Below, piece after piece: positions 42,982 to 51,871 of a stretch of DNA of 64,000 bases; the first letter of the stretch is position 1, and each line of letters opens with the position of its first letter. Below the pieces are notes generated by a model. It was not told the origin of the DNA, searched no databases, and saw only the letters and a program-made list of their open reading frames with translations. Position numbers and translations under genes: made by a program. Location: the NCBI GenBank assembly GCA_947503775.1, contig CANNFE010000011.1:1-64000 (forward strand), written 5' to 3'. The DNA is from an uncultured Paracoccaceae bacterium. GTDB taxonomy: Bacteria > Pseudomonadota > Alphaproteobacteria > Rhodobacterales > Rhodobacteraceae.

Positions 42982-44144
42982 CTTCTTGAAAGTCTTGTTT
43001 CTGTTCAGCAAGTTTGGGCGGTAAATTGTCTCATTAGATGGGACAGCCTCCGAAAGTGGGACATTCTTTCGGACGAACCAGTGGTCGTGAGCTTTCAGAA
43101 CACATTCGCGGCGCGCAGCTTCTGGGACATGCCGCGCGTCTAGCGCGTGACATCATTGGACGTTTGGTGGCTGGTGATCGCCATGATCTCGAACTCTTGC
43201 TGCAGCCGAGAACGGGCAACCGCGCTGCAGCGCCCTACCGAAGCCATGGACAGAGTAGTTCCCTAGACCTGCTGCATCGCACCATTTGCGGAACCCATTG
43301 CCGAAGCCAGCCGCGTTGAAGGATCGCCCGTACTCGTTGACTAGGAGAGTTTCGCTGTCAGTCGCCTCGTATGACAAGTGCTGCTGAAGCTCTGGGATGA
43401 CGGGGATCTCGAGGATGATCGGATAGCGGTTGCGGCCCTTGTGCTGCGTGAACAGTAGCTACAGAACGCCCTCGTCGTCCTCGCGCAGGTCTCGCCATCC
43501 GAAGCGCACGATGTCCGAGCGGCGCTGTCCGGTGTAGAGAGCTAGCGCCAATGCCAACAGCGCTATGATGCCGGGTGGATGAGCGTCCTAGTATGCCTTG
43601 ATCTCGTGGAGTGTCCAAGAGTGGTACCCTTCGGAACTCGTTGGCAGATATTCCACAGGCGCAGCCGGATTGCTGTTATGTAAATCGCACCGAATAGCGA
43701 AACGAAAGAGCTGACGAGCGTCTTGATCATCGTGTTTGCGGCAGAGGGCGTTTTAATCATCGCATCATGTCTGGCGCGAACGTGTCTCGGAAGTAGTTTC
43801 GCGAATGGCTTGTCCCCATCCGCGTTATTTTCGCAGAACCGCTCGGGAACAGATCGCCGAGTGCGCCGGGTCGATGCATCCAACTGCTTATACATCGGCG
43901 AGCTGAGATATTGGGTACAGAGCCATCGAAAGGATCGCGCGCCATTCGGCTGCCGCGCCGACGATGAGACTACAAACATGTTAGCTTCCCCGGAGACCGC
44001 CTGCTGATAGTCTGCCAAGAACTCCGGCGCCCCCACAGGTTTGCGGAGGCGGATCTTCGGATGCCCTGTCCTCCGATAGTAGATCCGAACATTGCCGTGC
44101 CGGTCAGTGTCCTCGACCACATATTTCATGCGGAGCAATTTCAT
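42925..44144 (-). pseudogene. Tyrosine-recombinase integrase, inactivated
   Basis: A phage/island integrase on the minus strand starting MKLLRMKYVVEDTDRH (ATG 44144). The N-terminal region is intact to about 43660, then a frameshift leads to the catalytic domain (LALALALYTGQRRSDIVRFG, TQHKGRNRYPIILEIPVIPE, GFGNGFRKWCDAAGL). TAG codons interrupt it at 43590-43588 and 43461-43459, and another frameshift lies near 43220. At 43142-43140 the codon expected for the catalytic tyrosine (VTR-Tyr-TRG) is TAG. The frame then changes and ends FKKWQPVGESNPSFQVENLA, encoded by the antisense of tRNA-Glu, with stop at 42927-42925. It must be inactive. Confidence 0.85.
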
Positions 44145-44157
44145 GGGGTAGGTCGTT

Positions 44158-44406
44158 TCACAGATCCCATGGATTGTCCTCCATAACCGTTGCACCTTCG
44201 AGCAATTCGAACGCGCGATCAATATGGCGGCGATCCCAAACGCAACGGTCATCAATGCGTTTCGGTAGGAGCATGCGCCCGTCGCGGACCATAAGGTCGA
44301 ACTTTGATGTGCCGATCCCGACGTACTCGGCGGCTTGATACCGGGACAAACCTCGCCGCTCCGGGGCCGGGCAGTAATCAGTCTTCGCGGGCTTTCGGTC
44401 TAGCAT
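44158..44406 (-). CDS. Excisionase-like helix-turn-helix protein
   Basis: 82 aa from ATG 44406. It contains a small winged-helix/AlpA-type motif: RGLSRYQAAEYVGIGTSKFD, then RDGRMLLPKRIDDRCVWDRR, ending MEDNPWDL. Such proteins sit immediately upstream of integrases of this type, and its stop is 13 bp before the integrase ATG. It looks intact although its partner is dead. An ATG at 44448 could add 14 residues. Recombination directionality factor is the best guess. Confidence 0.65.
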   Translation of the reverse strand: MLDRKPAKTDYCPAPERRGLSRYQAAEYVGIGTSKFDLMVRDGRMLLPKRIDDRCVWDRRHIDRAFELLEGATVMEDNPWDL

Positions 44407-44489
44407 TGGCGACGATCCTCCATCGAACGTCCTCTTCCAATGCTGCAATTGGGTTCAACCTTCGTCCAGAGTGCCGTCGGTTTGTAACA

Positions 44490-46032
44490 AAATAACGGCG
44501 TATGAGTGGCCGCGCCCTGAGACAAAGCCTTTGCTACGTCCAGATCTGTGATGCGCGTGTCTCGAGACAGACCCGCCAGGATCTTCTATGCTTCGCCCGG
44601 GCGTCGGTCAGCTTCCCCGGCCAGGCATGCGCCCGCAACAGCTGGGCGGCCATTGGCGAGATATGGGGAAGGCCTTCCCCTTCCGCGCCGCTTTGCATCA
44701 GCGCCTCGATAGCCTCGTCGACATCCTCGGCCCGCTCGCGGGTCGTCGGAACCGTCACGGATCGGCCGGCCAGTATCTGGTTCAGGAGGGGGTCAACACC
44801 ATCGCCCGCCACCATCTCCGCCAGCGATGTGAGCGCTGCAAGGTAAACCTCCGCGACGCCGGTGAAGGCCTTGCGCCCGTTGATGGGAGTGAAGATGCCG
44901 CCGCTGCACCCTGTGGGGCAAGTCGTCAAGGTCATGGACGGCCACCGCACCTTCGTATATAGCCAGAAATCCCTTTGTCCTCGCCGGTCCTTGCATGCCA
45001 AACAGACGGTTCAGGATCTGGCTCTTGGTGAGTTCGGCAGCCAAGAGCTCAACGATCTTGTTGGCCTTGAACCCGCGCAGATCAGCGACACAAAGCGCGC
45101 CGCCTCTGGATCCGGCAAGATCTGTGACACGTGACCCAAGTTCGAAAAGCCGCTGCGAGGATCCATGAAGGCTAACCCGTCGCAGGGTTTCAAAGACCTT
45201 TGAGCGACCTGCCTTACGCTGTTCCAGCGCGCGAACCGCATTCTTGAAGATTGTGGTCTGGTCCACGACCGAGGTTTCGATGGGGATCCGGTCGATGGTC
45301 GGGCCATTGGTATAGCCATCCGCACGCGACGCCTCAAGGACCATCGTCAGATCGCTTGCCGTCTCAATGCGTCTGCCGTCGAGCATGAACTGGCATGACT
45401 TTGTCTCACGACGGATTCTGCGCCGAGGCTCCGCTGCGATGACGGTCGCCGCGGACGGGTCCACACGTGCCGGTGCGCCAAAGGCGCCGCCCGAGTTCCA
45501 GCCATAATTGAAACACACCGCGTTAACATCTGCCCGCGCCATAAGGACCGTCTGGTCGGCCGTCGTGACAGGAGCGATGGTCTGCAGACCGCGTTCTTGC
45601 GCTGCCCCTACAGCGCGATTTCGCCTCAAGCCCTGTGACCACGTGCGCAAGCACAGCTCTTATCTCAACAGGGCAATGCGCGACTGTTGGAAAATTGATG
45701 ACACCCGAAATACCCATCTCGACCACGCGGTCGAGGGCGTGTCGGGTTGCCGCGCCTTCATCAAATGCTGAAAGTCCCGCAAAAACGGGGATGTCGCGAG
45801 TTGGAAGAATCTCCGTCTCAATGAGGTCGAGGGGCTGCGCATTCGCATCCATCAGCGGCATCATGCAGGCAATGGATGGCGCACCCCGCATCCGCAGCGA
45901 TCCTGCTGTCAGCGCAAAGACGAAATCGGCTCCTCCCTTCTCGGCGGCCTAAACCACTGCACCGGACCCAATCGCTGCATCAACAAGAGATCGGTCAGTT
46001 CGTCCCGGCTTTTTAGAGTTTCCAAAGGTCAT
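44490..46032 (-). pseudogene. PEP-hydrolase-like TIM barrel fused to sigma-54 activator-like domain, inactivated
   Basis: Read from ATG 46032 (MTFGNSKKPGRTDRSLVDA), the gene meets an in-frame TAG after GSGAVV. It continues AAEKGGADFVFALTAG, then GAPSIACMMPLMDAN and MGISGVINFPTVAHCP. After a frameshift near 45640 it runs on with VCFNYGWNSGGAFGAPARV and GYTNGPTIDRIPIETSVVDQ. These match the PEP-hydrolase (PF09370) TIM-barrel family. The downstream part has AAA+/sigma-54-like fragments: GAVAVHDLDDLPHRVQ, then in another frame VPTTRERAEDVDEAIEAL and LRAHAWPGKL. A further frameshift near 44590 precedes the C-terminal tail. Several lesions make it non-functional. The 3' boundary is approximate. Confidence 0.65.
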
Positions 46033-46252
46033 GCAAGCAAATGAAGCGGAGTTATCTGGAACAGCAAGCTCCAAAGCTTGCGAGGTTCAGCCGATCGCTC
46101 CTCACAGGAGGAGTTCTAGGTCCCATTAACGCTACCGCCCTGCTGGCTTTGCAGACACTTGGCGCGGATTAACAATAATTAATGGATTGAATGCCACTCC
46201 TGTCGGTCCACGACGGCAACCGTTACGCCATGATCGGCGCAGAATAGGAGGG
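46033..46252. other. Spacer between two pseudogenes
   Basis: 220 bp of lower-GC DNA between the dead PEP-hydrolase-like gene and the transposase remnant. It includes an AT-rich GGATTAACAATAATTAATGG stretch at about 46167-46186 that could have held the promoter or an insertion end. No gene seen. Confidence 0.4.
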
Positions 46253-47270
46253 GCTAAAACGACAGACGTACGTATTATCGGGATCGAAATTGCTAAGCGC
46301 GTGTTTCAAGCCCATGCGATCAATGAAATCGGTGAGACGCTTTGAACCGAGAAACTGAACCGCCCTCAGTTTGAGCGGTTCATTCGAGAGCTTCCTCCAG
46401 CAAAGATAGCCATGGAAACCTTTGGTGGCGCGCATCATTGGGGTCGCGTTGCGCAGCCTGTTGGCCTCAAAGTTCGGTTGATCCCGCCGCAGTACGTCAA
46501 ACCTCATGTGAAACGACGCCATCGATGCAGCAGCCATCGTGGAAGCTGCAACGCGTCCGAGCATGTCATTCGTTGCTGTGAAATCCAAGGCGCAACAAAG
46601 CCGTTCGGCCCGATATCGAACGCGTGACCTGTTCATCCGCCAGCGCACCCAGTTGCTCAATGCGATGCGCGGTCATCTGCTCGAGTTCGGCATAGCCCTG
46701 CCCGTAGGGAGGAACGGTGTCCAACGGTTCCTGCACGACACCAAAAACGCCTTTGAAACAGACGTCCCGCAAGAGATGCAATCGATTGCCCAGACCTATC
46801 TTCTTCAGATTTTGCCTTCACCGAGCAGATCTACGCCTACGAGAAAAAGCTACGCAAAGAAGCAAGAGGAGACGAAGAAATGCGCCGTATGCAATCAATG
46901 CCGGGCATTGGTCCGATTACCGCGCTCGCTGTCGAACCGTTCAGCCCGGCGATGGACGACTTTAGGAGAGCCCGTGATTTCGCCGCGTGGCTCGGATTGG
47001 CAATAAGACAGAATTCAACCGGCGGGAAACAAAAATATTGACGCATCACAACGATAGGGCAAAGAGACATTCGTCGCTTACTCATCATCGGAACCATGTC
47101 CCATATCGCGGCGTCGAAGAGAGCGCCTGATCGGGCAGACCCCGGCTGTTGGATATGCTCAAATGAAAACTACATCTGGTAATCGGTGTCGCGCTTGCCA
47201 ACTGCATGGCACGGCGGCCATGAGCGATGTTGAAGACTGGAAGAGACTACGAGATTCAAAGCGCGGCCGC
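46253..47270 (+). pseudogene. IS110-family transposase remnant
   Basis: Recognisable in pieces. RIIGIEIAKRVFQAHAINE opens it (the normal DEDD motif is GIDIAK, so the first catalytic Asp is now Glu). A TGA at 46343-46345 interrupts, then AMETFGGAHHWGRVAQPVGL continues. A frameshift leads to EAATRPSMSFVAVKSKAQQ and RTRDLFIRQRTQLLNAMRGH. Another frame gives MQSMPGIGPITALAVEPFSP and RARDFAAWLGLAIRQNSTGG, and finally GQRDIRRLLIIGTMSH. Beyond 47160 the reading decays. Multiple stops and shifts make it inactive. The exact element ends were not found. Confidence 0.8.
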
Positions 47271-47637
47271 GTAAGCCGGCTCTGGCTGACCGCAGCACTG
47301 AGAGGACGGAAACGAGGTTAAGGAACGCGGATTAACGAGATTGATTTCGGACAGGCAGACTAATTCTCCGGTGCTATGCAAGCCCGCATAACCGATTGAC
47401 CAACGAATTCGCGCATCTCCATAACGGCTTGCAGTCCGTTTCGGCTGCACGAGAGAAGCAAAACACTCGTTTGCAACGATCTTTTTTGTAAAGCCAATTT
47501 TCAGCCACTCAAACAAGGGTTATCCACACCTGAATTACGATTGCCAGATCGGTCTCTAGGGTCCGGCACGCTTGTAAGAACATTGACGTTACATTTTTCA
47601 GTGACAATGCCGGACACTGGCAATGGAAATCCGACAC
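47271..47637. other. Intergenic region, no gene seen
   Basis: 367 bp between the IS110 remnant and the stop of the oxidoreductase gene. It is AT-richer than flanking genes, with no protein-like frame. A TGACGTTACATTTTTCAGTGACA-like imperfect repeat lies near 47583-47606 and may mark the end of the operon. Confidence 0.45.
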
Positions 47638-48759
47638 CTACTCGGAAAGCGAGGTCCATTCGCCATTTCCTTGTGATGATGCGACACACGCTTTGATAAA
47701 GTCCATGCCCTGCAAACCCGCCTCGAGCCCTGGTACGAGGTCCGCGGCATGTGCCTCGCCTCGCAACGCGCCTGCGATTTCTGAATAGAGCGTGGCGAAG
47801 GCCTCCAGGTATCCCTCTGGATGTCCAGCGGGGATGCGCGTCGCATGATCGCCGACGCCCGCGCCTGCACGGGTCAGCCAGCGTGGGGGGGCGTCAAGGG
47901 GCGTCAACTTCATCGTGTTTGGATTTTCCTGGCACCACTCCAGGCCCGCCTTGTCGCCATAGATCCGCAGTCGAAGCCCGTTCTCGCAGCCCACCGCGAC
48001 CTGACTGGCCCAGAGCATGCCGCGCGCGCCTCTCTCAAACCGAAGAACAATATGTGCGTTGTCGTCAAGTTCCCGCCCCGGGACAAGACTATGCAGGTCG
48101 GCGGACAGGGCTGCGGGTGCCTGCCCCGTCACGAAGCTGAGCAAGTTCAGCGCATGTGTCCCGATGTCTCCAATCGCACCGCCCGCGCCCGATTTTCCAG
48201 GGTCCGTGCGCCAAGCGGCCTGCTTTTGCCCCTCGCCTTCGAGGGGTCGGGCCAACCACCCTTGGGCATATTCCGCCTGCACCACTCGGATAGAACCGAG
48301 ATCACCACGCGCGACGATGGCGCGGGCTTCGCGGATCAGCGGGTAGCCGGTGTAATTATGCGTCAGGAAGAAGGGCGTGCCGGTCCGGCGCACCGCCTCT
48401 GCCAACGTCTGGGCCTGATCCATGGTCGCGGTCAGCGGCTTGTCACAGATCACAGGGATGCCGGCCTCTAAGAAAGCGATGGCGGCGGGCGCGTGCATAT
48501 GATTTGGCGTGACGATGGCAACGGCGTCAATCCCGTTGGGATGTTCCGCCTCTCGTGTCGCCATTTCAGCAAAGCTGTCATAGCTCCGATCCGCATCGAC
48601 GCCCAGTTCGGCTGCCGAGGCATGGCTGCGGGCGGCGTCGGATGAGAACGCGCCAGCGACAAGCTGCCAATGCCCATCTAACCGAGCGGCCATACGGTGA
48701 ACGGCGCCGATGAAGGCGCCCTGCCCGCCCCCAACCATGCCAAGCTTCAGCGGCCTCAT
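47638..48759 (-). CDS. Gfo/Idh/MocA family oxidoreductase
   Basis: 373 aa NAD(P)-dependent sugar or polyol dehydrogenase. The Rossmann motif is KLGMVGGGQGAFIGAVHR. AIVTPNHMHAPAAIAFLEAG and PVICDKPLTATMDQA hold the conserved EKP-like (here DKP) lysine. The substrate site is GGAIGDIGTHALNLLSFVTG, with the Asp-x-x-x-His pair typical of the family. It overlaps the upstream isomerase gene by 4 bp and is the last gene of the ABC operon. Probable chemistry is oxidation of an imported sugar or inositol-like compound; the specific substrate is unknown. Confidence 0.92.
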   Translation of the reverse strand: MRPLKLGMVGGGQGAFIGAVHRMAARLDGHWQLVAGAFSSDAARSHASAAELGVDADRSYDSFAEMATREAEHPNGIDAVAIVTPNHMHAPAAIAFLEAGIPVICDKPLTATMDQAQTLAEAVRRTGTPFFLTHNYTGYPLIREARAIVARGDLGSIRVVQAEYAQGWLARPLEGEGQKQAAWRTDPGKSGAGGAIGDIGTHALNLLSFVTGQAPAALSADLHSLVPGRELDDNAHIVLRFERGARGMLWASQVAVGCENGLRLRIYGDKAGLEWCQENPNTMKLTPLDAPPRWLTRAGAGVGDHATRIPAGHPEGYLEAFATLYSEIAGALRGEAHAADLVPGLEAGLQGMDFIKACVASSQGNGEWTSLSE

Positions 48760-49817
48760 ATGGGAAGCCCAAGCATCTTACGATTGCGGACTGTATCCGT
48801 CTGCGCCCCAGCAAAGTCGTCGAACGCCTTGTCGGTCACGTCGATGATGTGACCCGCAATGAAGGGCGCGCCTTCGGCGGCCCCTTGTTCAGGGGATTTC
48901 AGGCAGCATTCCCATTCCAACACCGCCCAGCTGTCATACTCATATTGGGCGAGCTTGGAAAAGATGCCCGCAAAGTCAATCTGCCCGTCGCCAAGTGATC
49001 TGAACCGTCCGGCGCGTTCGGTCCAGCCGGCATAGCCGGAATAGACGCCCTGGCGGCCGGTCGGGTTGAATTCGGCATCCTTGACGTGAAAGGCGCGGAT
49101 ACGGTCGTGGTAGAGGTCGATGAACTGCAAATAGTCGAGTTGTTGCAGAAGGAAGTGCGAAGGGTCGTAATTGATTGCGGCGCGCGGATGTCGGTCCAGG
49201 GCGTCGAGAAACCTCTCCCATGTCGCGCCGTCAAAGACGTCTTCACCGGGATGGATTTCATAAGCGACATCGACACCATGATCTTCATAGACATCAAGGA
49301 TCGGACGCCACCGTTTGGCCAACTCTTCAAATGCTTCCTCGATCAGACCTGAGGGGCGCTGTGGCCAAGGATAAAGGTATGGAAAGGCCAATGAGCCGGT
49401 AAAGCTAACAGACACGTCAAGTCCAAGGTTGCGAGAGGCTTTGGCGGCAAGCTTCATCTGATCCACGGCCCAGGCCTGTCGCGCGGCGGGTCTGCCGTGG
49501 ACATCTGCCGGGGCGAAAGCATCAAACGCCAGATCATAGGCGGGGTGAACGGCAACAAGCTGGCCCTGTAGATGGGTTGACAGTTCAGTGATTTCTACGC
49601 CCGCGTTCGTGCAGATGCCCTTGACCTCATCGCAGTAGGTCTGGCTTTCGGCTGCCAGTTTCAGATCGAACAACCGGGCATCAAATGTCGGGATCTGCAC
49701 GCCCTTATAGCCGAGCCCAGCAGCCCATCGAGTGATCGCCTCAAGGCTCTCAAACGGCGCGACATCATCGGCGAATTGAGCAAGAAAGAGGCCGGGGCCT
49801 TTCATGGTGGTCGCCAT
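48756..49817 (-). CDS. Sugar phosphate isomerase/epimerase (AP-endonuclease-like TIM barrel)
   Basis: 353 aa xylose-isomerase-like TIM barrel. Metal-ligand motifs include AYEIHPGEDVFDGATWERFL, INYDPSHFLLQQLDYLQFI and AFHVKDAEFNPTG, with Glu, Asp and His residues in the usual order, ending VLEWECCLKSPEQGA. In catabolic operons such enzymes epimerise or isomerise the keto product made by a Gfo/Idh/MocA dehydrogenase. Coupled to that gene by a 4-bp overlap, and 72 bp after the binding-protein gene. Confidence 0.9.
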   Translation of the reverse strand: MATTMKGPGLFLAQFADDVAPFESLEAITRWAAGLGYKGVQIPTFDARLFDLKLAAESQTYCDEVKGICTNAGVEITELSTHLQGQLVAVHPAYDLAFDAFAPADVHGRPAARQAWAVDQMKLAAKASRNLGLDVSVSFTGSLAFPYLYPWPQRPSGLIEEAFEELAKRWRPILDVYEDHGVDVAYEIHPGEDVFDGATWERFLDALDRHPRAAINYDPSHFLLQQLDYLQFIDLYHDRIRAFHVKDAEFNPTGRQGVYSGYAGWTERAGRFRSLGDGQIDFAGIFSKLAQYEYDSWAVLEWECCLKSPEQGAAEGAPFIAGHIIDVTDKAFDDFAGAQTDTVRNRKMLGLPI

Positions 49818-49889
49818 GGCATTTCCCTTTCACAAATTGAAATGTCCGGGCCGCGATCTGGATGCTGCGGCCCGAACGGGGAAGTCGCC

Positions 49890-50828
49890 CTAGTAAGGCG
49901 AGTCCGGGAAGTAGAACGCAGCCGCGTTGTCTGCCGTGATGAGCGGCGACGCCAGGTTGAACGTCCCTTCAACCGGCCCGTTCGACATGAAGCGGGCAAC
50001 GGTCAGATCAATCGCCGTAGCGATCATCGACGGCGGATAGAGCACCGTGGCCGGAATGGAGGCGTCGCCCTCAGCCACGCCCTGGATGACCGCGGATGCA
50101 CCGCCGCCACCGACGAGGAACATCTCATCCTCGCGCCCGGCTTCGCGGATCGCTTCGAGCGCCCCCAGCGCCATGTCATCATCAGCCGCCCAAACGGCGT
50201 CGATTTCAGGGAAACGCACCAGGTAGTCCTGCATGACCTCAAACGCGTCGTCGCGGGACCAGTTGGCATGTTCGGCTGCCATCAGGTCCACATCCGACCC
50301 GGCGATCGCTTCTTCAAATCCTTGCATCCGCTGGTCGTCGATCACGGTGGGGATACCGCGCATGGCGACAACCTGGCCCGCGCCGTCCAGCGCATCAACC
50401 ATGTATTCCCCGGCTGAACGGCCAAAGCCTACATTGTCGCCAGCGACATAGATGTTCTGGATCGACGGATCGGTCAGACCGCGGTCAACCACAGTGATGA
50501 ATGCACCGCTGTCGGCCACTTGGGCAACCGGATCCGTCAGCGGATCGGATTCAAATGGTAGGATGACCAACGCATCGATGTTCTGCACTGCCACAAGGTC
50601 TTCGAGGGCGTTCGCCTGTTCAGTCGCAGAGCTGGCCGTGACAATAATGACGTCCAGGCCTTCATGTGCGGCTTCCAGACGACGCTCCGCTTCGGCGGCG
50701 TGCCAGTTCAGGCCACCGGCCCAGCCGTGAGTTGCGGCTGGAATGGATACGCCGATCGTCACATCCTCGGCATTTGCTGCTGTGGCTGTGATCGCAATCG
50801 CCGCCACTGTGGTAAACAAGCTTTTCAT
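49890..50828 (-). CDS. ABC transporter sugar-binding protein (RbsB-like)
   Basis: 312 aa periplasmic binding protein. It has a signal peptide of 20 residues (ending TATAANA). The mature protein opens EDVTIGVSIPAATHGWAGGL, typical of the pentose/inositol type I binding proteins. DALVILPFESDPLTDPV and WAADDDMALGALEAIREAG are family blocks. The substrate cannot be read from the sequence. It is third in the operon, after the ATPase and permease genes. Confidence 0.92.
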   Translation of the reverse strand: MKSLFTTVAAIAITATAANAEDVTIGVSIPAATHGWAGGLNWHAAEAERRLEAAHEGLDVIIVTASSATEQANALEDLVAVQNIDALVILPFESDPLTDPVAQVADSGAFITVVDRGLTDPSIQNIYVAGDNVGFGRSAGEYMVDALDGAGQVVAMRGIPTVIDDQRMQGFEEAIAGSDVDLMAAEHANWSRDDAFEVMQDYLVRFPEIDAVWAADDDMALGALEAIREAGREDEMFLVGGGGASAVIQGVAEGDASIPATVLYPPSMIATAIDLTVARFMSNGPVEGTFNLASPLITADNAAAFYFPDSPY

Positions 50829-50857
50829 GGGTCTCCTCCCGGTTGGTATGCTTGGTC

Positions 50858-51862
50858 TTAGGATCTGCGGCCGAGCCCGCGTTGCAGGAACACGGCCGCG
50901 ATGACTATGACGCCTTGCACAGCGCCGTTGAGGTAGTTCGAAATCAGATCGGTAAGGTTCAGGATGTTCCCGATCAGCGTCAGGATCAGCGCGCCCGCGA
51001 TGGTGCCGCCGATCCGGCCATAGCCGCCCTTCAGGAGTGTGCCGCCGATGATGACGGCGGCAATCGCCTCCAACTCCCACAGAACACCGGTTGTGGCAGA
51101 TGCGGACCCCAGACGCGGAACGTAGACGATGGTGGCAAGGGCCACGCAGGCCCCCTGGATCATAAAGGCATAAACCTTAATCCGGTCGGTGTTAATCGCC
51201 GAATAACGGGCCACGTCCTCGTTCGCTCCGACCGACTGGACATGGCGGCCGAAGGCGGTGTTGTTGAGAACCAGCCACCCCAGGAACGCAGCAAGAGCAA
51301 ACAGCAGAACAGGTAAAGGCAGACCAAAGACGTCACCGTAATAGACCGGCCGGTAAAGCGCCCGCACATCGCGGTCGAGGCTCAGCGTGCCGCCGTCGGC
51401 CAGATAGGTCACAAGGCTGCGGTAGATGCCCATGGTACCGAGTGTGACGATAAACGCCTCAATACCGCCACGCGTGATCAGAATACCGTTGAGCCACCCC
51501 GCAGCAGACCCGATCAGTGCACCGGCCAGAATACCGGCTACCACAATCAGCCAGATCATATCCGTGAGACTTAGCATCCAATTCATCAGCATGATCATGA
51601 CACCGGCGGTAAAGGCCGCCATTGATCCGACGCTGAGGTCAATCCCACCGGCCGAGATCACAAAGGTCGCGCCAATGGCGATGATCCCGATAAAGGCTGA
51701 CCGGGTCAGAATGTTGAGCAGGTTACCGGACGATAGAAAGTTCTCGTTCAGGAGGCTGCCAATGATCAGCAGCACAACCAGTGCGGCGAGCGGCCCGAAT
51801 GTCTTCCAGTCGAGGTGAGTGAGTGGCCCGGATTTCATCGGGTCTACGTTTTGATCGGTCAT
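50858..51862 (-). CDS. ABC transporter permease (RbsC-like)
   Basis: 334 aa with about eight to ten membrane helices. The conserved stretches of the ribose-type permeases are visible: FVISAGGIDLSVGSMAAFTA, ITRGGIEAFIVTLGTMGIYR, and IAAVIIGGTLLKGGYGRIGG. It probably functions as a homodimer with the ATPase at 51872. The gap between the genes is 9 bp. Confidence 0.95.
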   Translation of the reverse strand: MTDQNVDPMKSGPLTHLDWKTFGPLAALVVLLIIGSLLNENFLSSGNLLNILTRSAFIGIIAIGATFVISAGGIDLSVGSMAAFTAGVMIMLMNWMLSLTDMIWLIVVAGILAGALIGSAAGWLNGILITRGGIEAFIVTLGTMGIYRSLVTYLADGGTLSLDRDVRALYRPVYYGDVFGLPLPVLLFALAAFLGWLVLNNTAFGRHVQSVGANEDVARYSAINTDRIKVYAFMIQGACVALATIVYVPRLGSASATTGVLWELEAIAAVIIGGTLLKGGYGRIGGTIAGALILTLIGNILNLTDLISNYLNGAVQGVIVIAAVFLQRGLGRRS

Positions 51863-51871
51863 CGTGTCCCC

